Position numbers and translations under genes: made by a program. A stretch of DNA of 64,000 nt from Halomicrobium urmianum (lineage in GTDB: Archaea; Halobacteriota; Halobacteria; Halobacteriales; Haloarculaceae): NCBI RefSeq assembly GCF_020217425.1, contig NZ_CP084090.1:496001-560000 (forward strand), in the 5' to 3' direction. Under the pieces are notes generated by a model, which saw only the letters and a list, made by a program, of their open reading frames with translations, ran no database searches and was not told where the DNA came from. Of the stretch, positions 17,854 to 26,379 are shown in pieces (the first letter of the stretch is position 1; the number at the start of each line of letters is the position of its first letter).

Positions 17854-18176
17854 CAGTCGTCACCCTCCTTGGAGACCACGACGTGGCTCTTCGTCTTCGA
17901 GAGCGGTCGACACTCCGCGATAGTCACTTCGTCGCCGACCGCGAGGTCGAGACAGTCGGGTGCGTGAGCCGGCACGCGGCTGCGCCGCTTCATGAACCGG
18001 TCGTATTTCGGCACCTTCACGTCGTACTCGCGCTCGACGACGACGGTCTTCTGCATGTCGGTGGACGCGACCTCGCCGACCAGCGTCTGCCCTCGCACGG
18101 AGAGATCCCCGTGGAACGGGCAGTTCTGGTCGTCGCAGGCCTCGTCCGGTTCCTGTACGTTCAGTCCTAGCGCCAT
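17853..18176 (-). CDS. rps17: 30S ribosomal protein uS17
   Basis: 107 residues. Archaeal-type S17 with a Cys pair near the N-terminus ([10 protein letters not shown]) and the core [40 protein letters not shown]. Its start lies 10 bases inside the RNase P gene. Confidence 0.96.
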   Translation of the reverse strand: MALGLNVQEPDEACDDQNCPFHGDLSVRGQTLVGEVASTDMQKTVVVEREYDVKVPKYDRFMKRRSRVPAHAPDCLDLAVGDEVTIAECRPLSKTKSHVVVSKEGDD

Positions 18177-18454
18177 TGTGAATCACCTGTCGTTTCCGTG
18201 CGTCGAGCGGGACGCGCGACCAGCCGCTCGCCCTCGACCCGCACCACCTCTCCGGTGGGCAGCTCGAACGCGAACGTCGCGTCGTCCTTCGGCACGTGCC
18301 GTACCCGATCAGCTCCCTCGATACCCAGCGTCCGGGTCGTCTCGGTGACGACGGTCCCCGAGATACCGACGGCGTCGGGGTTGGACGCGGCGACGACCTC
18401 GACGTCGAGGCCGACGAGTTCGTGACGCGGGAGCGTCTCGGGTGACAGTGGCAT
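18167..18454 (-). CDS. rnp1: ribonuclease P protein component 1 (Rpp29/Pop4)
   Basis: 95 residues from [20 protein letters not shown], a protein subunit of archaeal RNase P, which matures tRNA 5' ends. [18 protein letters not shown] and [14 protein letters not shown] are the conserved Sm-like beta-barrel parts. Position between uL29 and uS17 is usual in archaea and co-regulates tRNA processing with ribosome production. It overlaps uS17 by 10 bases. Confidence 0.93.
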   Translation of the reverse strand: MPLSPETLPRHELVGLDVEVVAASNPDAVGISGTVVTETTRTLGIEGADRVRHVPKDDATFAFELPTGEVVRVEGERLVARPARRTETTGDSQWR

Positions 18455-18672
18455 TATTCGGAGTCCTCTGCCAGATCGCCTTCCTCGCGCTGGACCGTCT
18501 TGATCCGCGCGATCGCCTTCCGGAGCTCCTTGATGCGGCCCGGGTTCTCCGGGGCACCACCCGCCGCCTGGACGGCGCGGGCGTTCAGGAGCTCGGTCTT
18601 GAGGTCGTCGAGTTCCGACTCCCGCTCGGCGGGCGTCATGTCGCGGATCTCCTCGACGTGCAGGACGGTCAT
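18454..18672 (-). CDS. rpl29: 50S ribosomal protein uL29
   Basis: 72 residues forming a two-helix hairpin: [25 protein letters not shown] in part and [18 protein letters not shown]. In the ribosome it contacts uL23 at the exit tunnel. It shares a base with rnp1 and overlaps uS3 by four bases. Confidence 0.96.
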   Translation of the reverse strand: MTVLHVEEIRDMTPAERESELDDLKTELLNARAVQAAGGAPENPGRIKELRKAIARIKTVQREEGDLAEDSE

Positions 18673-19655
18673 TTCGCGTCACCCTCCTCGTCGTGGGAGC
18701 CCTCGTCGCCGTCGCCGGTGCGGGCCTCGTCGACTTCGTCTTCCATCTCTTCCATCAGGTCGGCGGCCTCCTCGGCCGTCTCCTCGTCGAGGTCCTCCTC
18801 GACGACGTCGTCGGCGTCCTCGGCGTCGACGGAGGCGGTCTCCTCGGCCGCGGTCTCCTCGTCCTCGCCGACCGGCTCGTCCTCGACGATCTCCTCCTCG
18901 ACGTCCTCGTCGACGACCGTCTCCTCGGCCGCCTCGTCCGCGCCCTCGGCGGGGGCCTGGGCGCCGTGCTCGGCGGCGGCGTCCTCGCCCTCGGGTTCGC
19001 CCTCGAGGAGTTCCTCGACGGACTCGCCGTCCTCGTCGGCGACGTAGTCCTCGACTTCCACGTCCTCGTAGACCTCGAAGTCGTCGGGCAGCTCTGCGTT
19101 CGGCGGGATGATCTTCACCTGCACCCCGATGGTGCCCAGCTTCATCACCGCGGTGGCGACGCCGTGGTCGACGATGTCCTCGGCGGGTTCGCCGTTGTGC
19201 TTGATGTACCCGCGGTTGAACTTCTCCACGCGCGAGCGTGCGCCCGTGACCTTCCCGGAGAGGACGATCTCGGCGCCCAGGGCGCCGGACTCCATGATCC
19301 GGTCGATCGTGGTGTGGCCAGCCTTGCGGAAGTACCAGCCGCGCTCCAGGGCGTTGGCCAGGCGGTCGGCGACGATCCGGGCGTTGAGGTCCGGCTCGTC
19401 GACCTCCTGAACGTCGATCTGCGGGTCCTCGAGGTCGAACTCCTCCTCCAGCGTGGAGGTAATCTTGCGGATGTTCTTCCCGCCCTTGCCGATCACCATA
19501 CCGGGCTTCTCGGCCTTGAGCACGATCTGGGTGCCCATCGGCGTCTTGGCGACGTCCATGCCGCCGTAGCCGGCGCGACCGAGTTCGTCCTGGAAGAACT
19601 CGTCGATCTGGGTCCGCTGGAGGCCGTCCTCGATGAACTGCTGTTCGTCGGCCAT
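18669..19655 (-). CDS. rps3: 30S ribosomal protein uS3 with long acidic tail
   Basis: 328 residues. The KH domain has the [10 protein letters not shown] loop (about residues 57-66), and the C-terminal S3 domain ([17 protein letters not shown]) ends near residue 190. The remaining 130 or so residues are almost all Glu, Asp, Ala and Val, a halophile-specific tail of low complexity. The tail has no fold I can recognise. Confidence 0.97.
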   Translation of the reverse strand: MADEQQFIEDGLQRTQIDEFFQDELGRAGYGGMDVAKTPMGTQIVLKAEKPGMVIGKGGKNIRKITSTLEEEFDLEDPQIDVQEVDEPDLNARIVADRLANALERGWYFRKAGHTTIDRIMESGALGAEIVLSGKVTGARSRVEKFNRGYIKHNGEPAEDIVDHGVATAVMKLGTIGVQVKIIPPNAELPDDFEVYEDVEVEDYVADEDGESVEELLEGEPEGEDAAAEHGAQAPAEGADEAAEETVVDEDVEEEIVEDEPVGEDEETAAEETASVDAEDADDVVEEDLDEETAEEAADLMEEMEDEVDEARTGDGDEGSHDEEGDAK

Positions 19656-20116
19656 TATTCGGCCACCTCCTCGAGGACGAGTTCGACGTCGACCTCGGGG
19701 GAGTTCCAGGGATCGGCCCGCCCCATCGCGCGGGGCTTACGGCCCTGCTGTTCGCCGACCTTGTGGGCGGCGACGTGCATGATCTCCATGGATTCGCCGT
19801 CGAAGCCCTGGTGGTCGGCGTTGCCGATGGCGTTCTCCAGCAGGTCGAGGAAGGCCTCGCTGGCCTTCTCGGGGTAGCGGCCGGCGTCCCAGCCGTCGAT
19901 GTCCGATCGATGGCCGACGCCCGAGTTGTGGGACTTGAACGGGACGGACTGCTCGCCCTCGACGACGTCTTCGAGGTACGACACCGCCTCGCCCGCGGTC
20001 ATGCCCTTGATCTCCCGGGCGATGGCCTTGCTGTGCTTGTGGCTCATCTGCCGCTCCCGGAGCATCGCTTTCGCCGTCGTGTCCGGGTCGGCGTCGACTG
20101 AGTAGCTGATTCCCAT
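19655..20116 (-). CDS. rpl22: 50S ribosomal protein uL22
   Basis: 153 residues. MGISYSVDADPDTTAKAMLR and the loop GRKPRAMGRADPWNSPEVDV, which lines the exit tunnel, identify L22. It shares one base with uS3. Confidence 0.97.
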   Translation of the reverse strand: MGISYSVDADPDTTAKAMLRERQMSHKHSKAIAREIKGMTAGEAVSYLEDVVEGEQSVPFKSHNSGVGHRSDIDGWDAGRYPEKASEAFLDLLENAIGNADHQGFDGESMEIMHVAAHKVGEQQGRKPRAMGRADPWNSPEVDVELVLEEVAE

Positions 20117-20118
20117 GA

Positions 20119-20541
20119 TTACTTGAGCGGCACGAACTTCGAGGATCGGGTCGCCCCGATGCCGGCCTGTCCGTGTTCGACCGACGTCCGGGTGAGCTGG
20201 AACTCGCCCAGGTAGTGGCCGATCATCTCCGGCTCTACCCGCACGCGCTCGAAGCTCTGGCCGTTGTGGACCGCGAAGGTCAGGTCGACCATCTCCGGCA
20301 CGATCGGCATGTCGCGCAGGTGCGTCCGGATCGGGTCGTTGGCCGTCTCCTCCGGGTCAGCCTCGCGCGCGTCCTCGAGGAGCTTCTGCTTCTCCTCGGA
20401 CAGGCCGCGCTCGATACTTCGCCGCATGCGAGCGGGGAGCAGTTCCGCGACTTCCTCGACAGACATCTCCTGCAGCTCGTCGAGCGTGTGGCCACGGTAG
20501 GTGAAATCGCCCTCGTGACCGATCTGATACTCAGAACTCAT
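20119..20541 (-). CDS. rps19: 30S ribosomal protein uS19
   Basis: 140 residues, archaeal length. The C-terminal core ([40 protein letters not shown]) is diagnostic. It overlaps uL2 by four bases. Confidence 0.97.
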   Translation of the reverse strand: MSSEYQIGHEGDFTYRGHTLDELQEMSVEEVAELLPARMRRSIERGLSEEKQKLLEDAREADPEETANDPIRTHLRDMPIVPEMVDLTFAVHNGQSFERVRVEPEMIGHYLGEFQLTRTSVEHGQAGIGATRSSKFVPLK

Positions 20542-21260
20542 TCGTCACCACCTCGGCCGGTCCGCTTCGAGGAGATGTCCCCGACCTTGCGGCCCGGCGG
20601 TGCGTTGCGCGAGATGGACTTGGGCTTGCCCGGGTGCTGTCGACCGCCGCCACCGAAGGGGTGGTCGACAGCGTTCATCGCGACACCGCGGACGTTCGGC
20701 CACTTCGTCCCGCGCGCCTTCATCTTGTGATGTTTGTTACCGGCCTTGACCATCGGCTTCTCCGTCCGGCCGCCGCCGGCGACGACGCCGATGGTGGCCC
20801 GACAGTCGGGGTCGAGGCGCTTGACCTCGCCCGAGGGCAGCTGGACGACCGCGACGTTGCGGTCGTGGGTCATCAGCTGCGCGCTCACGCCGGAGGCGCG
20901 GGCGAACTTGCCGCCGTCGCCCGGGTTGGCCTCGACGTTGCAGACCGGGACCCCTTCCGGGATCTCGGCGAGCGGGAGCGTGTTGCCCGGCTCGATGGAC
21001 GCGGAGACGCCCACCTGCAGTTCGTCGCCCGTGCCCACGCCCTCGGGCGCGAGCACGAGGCGCTGCTCGCCGTCCTCGAATTCGACGGCCGCGACGGGCG
21101 CCGAGCGGGCCGGGTCGTGTTCGATGTCGACGACCGTCCCGGCGACGACGTCGCCGTCCTCGACGGTACGGTGCGACAGGTCAGCCTTGTAGCGGTGCGA
21201 CGGCGCCCGGAACGTGGGCGTACCGCGACCGCGTCGTTGTCCCTGAATTCGTCGTCCCAT
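20538..21260 (-). CDS. rpl2: 50S ribosomal protein uL2
   Basis: 240 residues starting [20 protein letters not shown]. It contains the peptidyl-transferase-proximal loop with the conserved His ([18 protein letters not shown]), the region needed for peptide-bond formation. Highly conserved throughout. Confidence 0.98.
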   Translation of the reverse strand: MGRRIQGQRRGRGTPTFRAPSHRYKADLSHRTVEDGDVVAGTVVDIEHDPARSAPVAAVEFEDGEQRLVLAPEGVGTGDELQVGVSASIEPGNTLPLAEIPEGVPVCNVEANPGDGGKFARASGVSAQLMTHDRNVAVVQLPSGEVKRLDPDCRATIGVVAGGGRTEKPMVKAGNKHHKMKARGTKWPNVRGVAMNAVDHPFGGGGRQHPGKPKSISRNAPPGRKVGDISSKRTGRGGDE

Positions 21261-21262
21261 CG

Positions 21263-21520
21263 TTAGAACACCCCGATCCGAGAGGCGACTTCCTGGGCGT
21301 CGTCGTCGTCCGAGAGCCGGACGACCGCCTTCTTGTCGCCGTCCATCGTGTTCTGCGTGGTGATCTTCTCGACGGTGACGTCGTACTGCTCCTCGACGGC
21401 CTCGACGACGTCGCCCTTCGTGGCCGACGAGTCGACGGCGAACTGGAGCTTGTTCTCGAAGTCCATGTCGTTCATGGCCTTCTCGGTCACGTGGGGATGC
21501 TTGATGACGTCCCAGCTCAT
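21263..21520 (-). CDS. rpl23: 50S ribosomal protein uL23
   Basis: 85 residues, MSWDVIKHPHVTEKAMNDMD at the start. It surrounds the exit tunnel and docks the signal recognition particle. It overlaps uL4 by four bases and precedes uL2 by two. Confidence 0.97.
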   Translation of the reverse strand: MSWDVIKHPHVTEKAMNDMDFENKLQFAVDSSATKGDVVEAVEEQYDVTVEKITTQNTMDGDKKAVVRLSDDDDAQEVASRIGVF

Positions 21521-22260
21521 CGCTGCGCCACCTCCTCGAGAGCGCTCTCCGTCCAGATGGTGAGTCGGCCGGGCGCGGCGCCGGGCGCGAGGTCCTCAGC
21601 GTTGACCTCGCGGCCCGTCGTCACGTCGGCGCCGGCGAGGTTGCGCGCGGCGCGCGACGGCTCCTCGCTGGTGACGAACAGGATCGACGACGGCCGCCGG
21701 TACTTCCGGCCGCGGGCGGAGCCCTGGCCGGCCTTGATCTTCGTGTCCTCGGCGCGGTCGACGTCGGCGTCGACGCCGAGCGACTCCAGGACGTCGACGA
21801 CCTCCTGGGTCTTCTTGAGGTCCTCGAACTCGTCGTCCAGCACCAGCGGGAGCTCGACGTCGTCGTCGAACTCGTGGCCGCGCTCGGCGACGAGTTCCGC
21901 GTCGGTGGTCGCGGCGACCGCCGAGCGGATGGCCTTCTTGCGCTCCTTGTCGTTGACGTCTAGGGAGCGGTCCTTCTCCTCTTTCGGCGGGTGCGCGGGG
22001 CGCCCGCCCACGGTCTGGGGAACGCGGCGGCCCTGCCCGTTCTCGCGGGGCACGTGGGCCATGCCGCGGCCGCTACCGAACGACTCGGCGGGCGTTCGCA
22101 GCCCGGCGTTGTCGTCGGCGCCGTGGTCCTGCTTCCGGTTGGCCTGGGCGGCGCGGACAGCGCGCTGGATGAGGTCGGGTCGCACCGTGGTCTCGAAGAC
22201 CTCGGGCAGGTCGACCTCGCCCGCGTCGTCGCCGTCCAGGTCGCGTACTGTTGCCTGCAT
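21517..22260 (-). CDS. rpl4: 50S ribosomal protein uL4
   Basis: 247 residues. MQATVRDLDGDDAGEVDLPE, the basic loop GSGRGMAHVPRENGQGRRVP that reaches the tunnel constriction, and the C-terminal half match archaeal L4. Three bases separate it from uL3. Confidence 0.97.
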   Translation of the reverse strand: MQATVRDLDGDDAGEVDLPEVFETTVRPDLIQRAVRAAQANRKQDHGADDNAGLRTPAESFGSGRGMAHVPRENGQGRRVPQTVGGRPAHPPKEEKDRSLDVNDKERKKAIRSAVAATTDAELVAERGHEFDDDVELPLVLDDEFEDLKKTQEVVDVLESLGVDADVDRAEDTKIKAGQGSARGRKYRRPSSILFVTSEEPSRAARNLAGADVTTGREVNAEDLAPGAAPGRLTIWTESALEEVAQR

Positions 22261-22263
22261 GGG

Positions 22264-23280
22264 TTATCCCTGGTTGGACTCCTGAGAGACGTAGCGCACC
22301 TCGGGGTCGAGGCGCGGCTGCTCGTTCGGACGCACCGCGGGCCGGAAGCGCACGACGCGCTTGTCCGGGCCGGGCACCGAGCCCTTCACGAGCGTGTAGG
22401 AACCGTCGACCTCGCCGTAGTTGACGAAGCCGCCCTCGACGCTCGCGTCGTCACCCTCACCGATGTCGATGAGGCGCTTGTTGAGTTCGGTGCGCTGGTG
22501 GTACCCGGTCTGGCCCTGCTGGGGCACCGTCGAGCGGACCCGCGAGGGGTTCCAGGGGCCGAGGTTACCGATCCGTCGGCGCCAGCCCTGGCGGGCGTGC
22601 TTGCCCTTCCGCTTCTGGACGCCCCAGCGCTTGACGGGGCCCTGGGTGCCCTTGCCCTTGGTGACGGCCGCGACGTCGGCGAACTCGCCGGCGCGGAACA
22701 CGTCGTTCATGGCGTGCTCGCCCCCGTCCTGGATCAGTTCCAGGGCGTGGTCGAGGCGGTCCTCGGGGGAGCCGCCGCCGACGCGCGTCTCCATCACGTC
22801 GGGCTTCTTCTTGGGCACGTTGGCCAGTTCGTCGGGGACGGTGTGCGTAACGACGCGCACGTCCGCGAGGTCACCGGCTTCCAGTGCGTCGCGAATCTGT
22901 GCCTCTGCGCCGTCAGCGTCGTGCTCCTCGGGCAGATCCAGCGCGCGATCGAGCTCCGAGTGGAACTCGTCGGCCCAGACCTCCGTCAGCGGACGCTGAC
23001 CGTACGGCGTGTCTTCGTAGGCTCGCACTGCGACGGCGCGCATCGGGGGCGTCTCGACGACCGTCACGGGGACGGTCTCCTCCATCCCCTCGCGCGGGGA
23101 GTCGGGCTCGTCGTTGACGAGCACGACGTGGGTCATGCCGGCCTTGTAGCCGGCGAAGCCCTGGACGCCCGACTGGCCGTCGGTGGACGGCCAGCTGTTG
23201 AACCGCGGCGTCTCTGACTCCGCACGCTTGCGCGGGCCGAAGCCCAGCGAGCCTTTGCGTGGTCTGCTTGGTTGTGGCAT
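22264..23280 (-). CDS. rpl3: 50S ribosomal protein uL3
   Basis: 338 residues starting MPQPSRPRKGSLGFGPRKRA. The WRRRIGNLGPWNPSRVRSTV stretch that approaches the peptidyl-transferase centre is conserved. It follows the SPOUT methyltransferase gene by two bases. Confidence 0.98.
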   Translation of the reverse strand: MPQPSRPRKGSLGFGPRKRAESETPRFNSWPSTDGQSGVQGFAGYKAGMTHVVLVNDEPDSPREGMEETVPVTVVETPPMRAVAVRAYEDTPYGQRPLTEVWADEFHSELDRALDLPEEHDADGAEAQIRDALEAGDLADVRVVTHTVPDELANVPKKKPDVMETRVGGGSPEDRLDHALELIQDGGEHAMNDVFRAGEFADVAAVTKGKGTQGPVKRWGVQKRKGKHARQGWRRRIGNLGPWNPSRVRSTVPQQGQTGYHQRTELNKRLIDIGEGDDASVEGGFVNYGEVDGSYTLVKGSVPGPDKRVVRFRPAVRPNEQPRLDPEVRYVSQESNQG

Positions 23281-23282
23281 CG

Positions 23283-24125
23283 TTATCTCTCCGTGAGGGT
23301 CAGCGGAGCGAGGGTGGCGAACATCGCTTCTTCGGTTCGTACGACCTCGCTCCCCTGGTTTGGAACCGTATTCAGCCAGAGGTCGAACCCGCCGTCGTCG
23401 CGGCCGTCCGCGACGGCGTCCGGGTCCACTCCGAGGATGGCCGGTAGCCCCCGCTCTGGCGCGCCGAAGACGACTGTCATGCCGCCCTCGGACGCCCGGC
23501 GCTGGACTACGCGGCCGAGCCTATCGACGGAGAGGACCTCCCCGTGCCGCGAAGCGGCGACGGTGAGGCCCGCGTCGTCTCGCTGTAGTGCCGCATCGAG
23601 GTCCGAGACGTCGACGGCGAATCCCGGTGGGGATTCGTCGACGAATTTTGCCCGGACCGGCCGTCGCGAAGAGACCCTGACGGTGACGCGCTCCCCCTCG
23701 GCCGGGGCCTCCATCGCAGGAGGCACCGGGAGGGAGATCGGGTGTTGCAGTCCGCAATTGACCCGGACGCGCCCATCAGCTCCGACCTCGGTCACGATTC
23801 CCTGTCTTAACGACCCCGAACCCTCAGATCCGGAGCCGGTCTGTGAACGGACGCGGAGCGGCGGCATGACGCCCGCGTACTCTAGTTCGTCCCGCCGCCC
23901 CCACGCCTCCTTTCGGAGGTACGGGGGCGTGGCGGCGTACCGAAGGACGGTTTCGACGAACCCGTCCTCCCACTTCCCCTTCCCGTCCGGGTCGGGGAAG
24001 ACTGTCAGCCGGTCTGCCCGGAACACCGTGGCCGCGCGGGCCACGTATCCGAGCTTCCGCGTCGCCTCGCGGCGATCTTCGGCCTCCCGTGCGAGGGAGG
24101 ATGGCACGAGTACGCTGGTCGTCAT
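23283..24125 (-). CDS. SPOUT-family RNA methyltransferase (SPOUT1/COG2106 type, former DUF171)
   Basis: 280 residues if started at MTTSVLVPSSL (24125); an ATG 21 bases upstream gives 287. N-terminal residues form a SPOUT half with a central OB-like insertion (RQGIVTEVGADGRVRVNCGL), and the C-terminus has the knotted-fold run VFGAPERGLPAILG and NQGSEVVRTEEAMFATL. The family includes a putative RNA uridine-N3 methyltransferase. It stands first in the superoperon, its usual place in haloarchaea, which fits a role on rRNA. The exact modified base is not known from sequence. Confidence 0.88.
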   Translation of the reverse strand: MTTSVLVPSSLAREAEDRREATRKLGYVARAATVFRADRLTVFPDPDGKGKWEDGFVETVLRYAATPPYLRKEAWGRRDELEYAGVMPPLRVRSQTGSGSEGSGSLRQGIVTEVGADGRVRVNCGLQHPISLPVPPAMEAPAEGERVTVRVSSRRPVRAKFVDESPPGFAVDVSDLDAALQRDDAGLTVAASRHGEVLSVDRLGRVVQRRASEGGMTVVFGAPERGLPAILGVDPDAVADGRDDGGFDLWLNTVPNQGSEVVRTEEAMFATLAPLTLTER

Positions 24126-24179
24126 GCCGTGACGCTTCCACGCCACGCCACTAGACTGTAGCGATTAGTCACCCTCCCT

Positions 24180-24192
24180 GCCTTAAAAAGAA
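24180..24192 (-). promoter_or_regulatory. superoperon promoter (TATA box)
   Basis: On the minus strand TTCTTTTTAAGG is a haloarchaeal TATA box. It lies about 57 bases before the SPOUT gene start, leaving room for a short leader. No other promoter-like A+T tract is visible inside the superoperon. Confidence 0.55.
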
Positions 24193-24398
24193 CGCGCTTC
24201 ACGCGCGCGTTGAGACGCCGTCTCATGGGCCGCTCTCTCGCGGGAACGGCTTCCAGCCAGTGGGAGCGTCGTCGCCGGTCGTCGGTTCGGAGATCCTGGA
24301 CCGGTGACGGCATCGAGCACGATCGAGACCGAGTCCGTAGCGTCTGTGATCCCACCCTGGTTCGTGTCGCCTTCCCACGGTTTCGCCGCCGATTCGGA

Positions 24399-24411
24399 AG
24401 CCTTTTATCCC
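24399..24411 (+). promoter_or_regulatory. tRNA-Gly promoter (TATA box)
   Basis: AAGCCTTTTATCC, an A+T island in GC-rich surroundings, ends about 32 bases before the tRNA 5' end. Confidence 0.55.
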
Positions 24412-24442
24412 TCTCACCCTCCACAATCAAATGCACTCACCC

Positions 24443-24513
24443 GCGGTGGTAGTGTAGTGGTATCACAGGACCCTGCCACGGTCCTAACGGGGGTTCAAAT
24501 CCCCCCCACCGCA
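24443..24513 (+). tRNA. tRNA-Gly (anticodon GCC)
   Basis: 71 bases. Acceptor GCGGTGG (24443-24449) pairs with CCACCGC (24506-24512), with discriminator A at 24513. The anticodon arm GGACC-CTGCCAC-GGTCC gives anticodon GCC, and GGGGGTTCAAATCCCCC forms the T arm. CCA is not encoded. Its 3' 55 bases are repeated at 38279-38333, so the gene is the integration target of the element that follows and has been kept intact by it. Confidence 0.97.
24459..24513 (+). repeat. attL core repeat (55 bp)
   Basis: The 3' part of tRNA-Gly from GGTATCACAGGACC to the end, identical to 38279-38333. Identity stops exactly at both sides (T before and T after here; A before and C after at the other copy). Confidence 0.93.
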
Positions 24514-24693
24514 TATCGGGCGCTTCGCGCCCGCTCCCACCACTTTTCGCCGCTCTCAACCGTGAAAGAGAGCAATGTCCGAAACGCCGAAATCACTACA
24601 TGGGTCGTACCGTCGCCGTCTTGCGATTAGCACGAGCGAAAAACTTCTATCAGAGAGCGGCTGTCCCGCCCGATCTCAGCAGGGGGCCGCTCA

Positions 24694-25920
24694 GTGAGCT
24701 GGCACGACGACGCGCTGACCCCACCAGACGGGGGTGACAACTCTCGCGCGCGGGCGTGGTATGATCAAGAAGTAGAGTTCGGACACCCAGTCGTCTCAGA
24801 AACGACGGTCCAACTCATAGAGGCAGAGTTCTCCCCACTCATCGTCGAGCGCTACGAAGGGTTCAAAGAGAAATTCCTCAAGTGGATGAAGCTGGTCGGG
24901 AAGAACTACCAGAAGCGCGAAGGCTACGCGGACGCGACCGTGCGGACCACCCACTACAAGATCGAGGACATCTTCCGCTGGAAATGGAAGCGCGAGGGAG
25001 AATTCTCGATCACGTTCGACACCGAAGAAGCGTACACGTATCTCGCCAGTCGCCTCGCCGCAACGACGGACAGTGACCGGACATACACTGACTACGAAAA
25101 AGCCGTCAAGCGGTTTCACGACTACGAGCGGACGGTCAATGGGAAGGACTACTCCTCGCTGGAAGACTACATAGAGGCGAACGGGAAGAAAGAGTTAGAC
25201 TTCGATCGCAATGACACCTCGAAGTCCGACAAGGACAAGCTCCACAAGGAGGAACTTCGCCGTCTCTACAATGCCGCTCTGACCGTCTACTCCGTCAGGA
25301 GCTACCATAATAAGCGAATGTCCTCCGAGGAGCGCGACCGGATTAAGACCATGCTTGCCGAGCGGCACCACAAGCCGAAAGCGAGCATCGGCCCCGAAGA
25401 CTTCCGAAAGGCAAACTCATGGAAGATTCCCTCGCTGATGGCAGTCGCAGTCAACCTCGGGCTTCGACCCATAGAGGTGAAGCGGGCCAACATCAACTGG
25501 ATCGACCTGGACAACAAGAAGATGATCTTCCCACCCAAGGACGCTGCAAAATCCGACGAGCCGTGGGTGTGTGACCTCTCTTCCGAGGCCGTGACAGCCC
25601 TCGAAAAATGGATTGACGAGCGGGCTGCATACGAAAAGTACGACGACTCCCCGGCTCTATGGTTGAATGAGCGAGGGAACCGATACAGTGTCCAATCGCT
25701 CAACGGTATCCTCGAAGATCTCCTCGAAGAAGCAGAGATTAACGAAGGGGTCCGCGACCTATCGTTCTACTCAATCCGTCACGGTGCGGCGACATACTGG
25801 GCGAACGAAACGAACCTGGAGAAAGCCGCGAAACAGCTCCGGCACAGTCGACTCGAGACGACCAAGCGGTACATCCGGGACAGCAGCCACCCGACCGACG
25901 ACATTTCCCCAATCGGGTGA
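24694..25920 (+). CDS. tyrosine integrase of the element
   Basis: 408 residues, a GTG start with AGGGGG upstream. N-terminal residues to about 170 are a SAM-like arm/core-binding region. The catalytic half has Arg258 (GLRPIEVKRA), Lys286 or Lys282, Arg362 (SIRHGAATYW), His384 (LRHSRLETT) and nucleophile Tyr393 (KRYIRD). The first box-II position, often His three residues before the second Arg, is Tyr359. It probably catalyses recombination between the tRNA-Gly 3' end and a circular form of the element. It starts 180 bases from attL. No excisionase is recognised. Confidence 0.92.
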   Translation: MSWHDDALTPPDGGDNSRARAWYDQEVEFGHPVVSETTVQLIEAEFSPLIVERYEGFKEKFLKWMKLVGKNYQKREGYADATVRTTHYKIEDIFRWKWKREGEFSITFDTEEAYTYLASRLAATTDSDRTYTDYEKAVKRFHDYERTVNGKDYSSLEDYIEANGKKELDFDRNDTSKSDKDKLHKEELRRLYNAALTVYSVRSYHNKRMSSEERDRIKTMLAERHHKPKASIGPEDFRKANSWKIPSLMAVAVNLGLRPIEVKRANINWIDLDNKKMIFPPKDAAKSDEPWVCDLSSEAVTALEKWIDERAAYEKYDDSPALWLNERGNRYSVQSLNGILEDLLEEAEINEGVRDLSFYSIRHGAATYWANETNLEKAAKQLRHSRLETTKRYIRDSSHPTDDISPIG

Positions 25921-26060
25921 CTTAGGCCCGCTATTCAGGGCTGCGCGCGAGAATCACTGAATTCGATACAGGGGCAGAATATTACTCTAAATAATTCTAA
26001 AATACGTGCTAATATCCCATGGGCATACTTTGAACAGTTTCATTGTAGGATCCTGATAGA

Positions 26061-26110
26061 TTGCTTATAAACCCCGGGGAGGGTACATTAACCCTTTACC
26101 ATTAATGGTA
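26061..26110 (+). promoter_or_regulatory. TATA box with 14-bp perfect palindrome downstream
   Basis: TGCTTATAAACC (26062-26073) is a TATA box, and TACCATTAATGGTA (26097-26110) is a perfect palindrome about where transcription should start. This is the geometry of a repressor operator. Three bases later an ATG opens a 27-codon frame ending at 26196. Confidence 0.5.
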
Positions 26111-26187
26111 GTATGGGGGGCCGACGACGGAGGAGGAGTTGGAGATATATGTTATTGTTTCCACCTTCAGTTATTCCAGGATGTTTG

Positions 26188-26211
26188 ACTGCATAGAGGG
26201 GCAGTGAATAA
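26188..26211 (+). repeat. element repeat, copy 1 (forward)
   Basis: ACTGCATAGAGGGGCAGTGA plus AT, the best match to the family consensus found only inside the integrated element. Confidence 0.7.
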
Positions 26212-26261
26212 CTTGGATCCTCTTGTAATGAATTCAGATTTTGCATCAACACGTCCAGTTT

Positions 26262-26286
26262 TACTCCGCCGCCTCTATGCAGTAAA
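26262..26286 (-). repeat. element repeat, copy 2 (inverted)
   Basis: Reads TTTTACTGCATAGAGGCGGC on the minus strand; inverted to copy 1 with about 50 bases between them. Confidence 0.65.
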
Positions 26287-26347
26287 ACGTATCAAGAATA
26301 CGGAAAGGAGTCTACTCGAGAAATCCGTAACCACAAATGCCTGAAGA

Positions 26348-26358
26348 TATTTATATAA
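26348..26358 (+). promoter_or_regulatory. promoter of the beta-family gene
   Basis: ATTTATATAAT ends 22 bases before the ATG at 26380, the spacing of a leaderless haloarchaeal transcript. Confidence 0.6.
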
Positions 26359-26379
26359 TGGAAGACAATAACACATCAG

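Larger units (their letters stand above)
24126..24442. other. divergent control region of the ribosomal superoperon and tRNA-Gly
   Basis: 317 bases with no supported protein gene. It holds the minus-strand TATA of the superoperon and the tRNA promoter, each given separately. Confidence 0.6.
25921..26379. other. A+T-rich control region between integrase and beta-family gene
   Basis: 459 bases containing a TATA-like site, a 14-bp palindrome, a possible 27-codon micro-ORF (26113-26196) rich in Arg, an inverted pair of the element repeat, and the promoter of the beta-family gene. No larger gene is supported. Confidence 0.55.

Noticed and set aside
24304-24630. 108-codon plus-strand frame covering the tRNA-Gly gene
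   Set aside because: It would run straight through the tRNA; no protein character.
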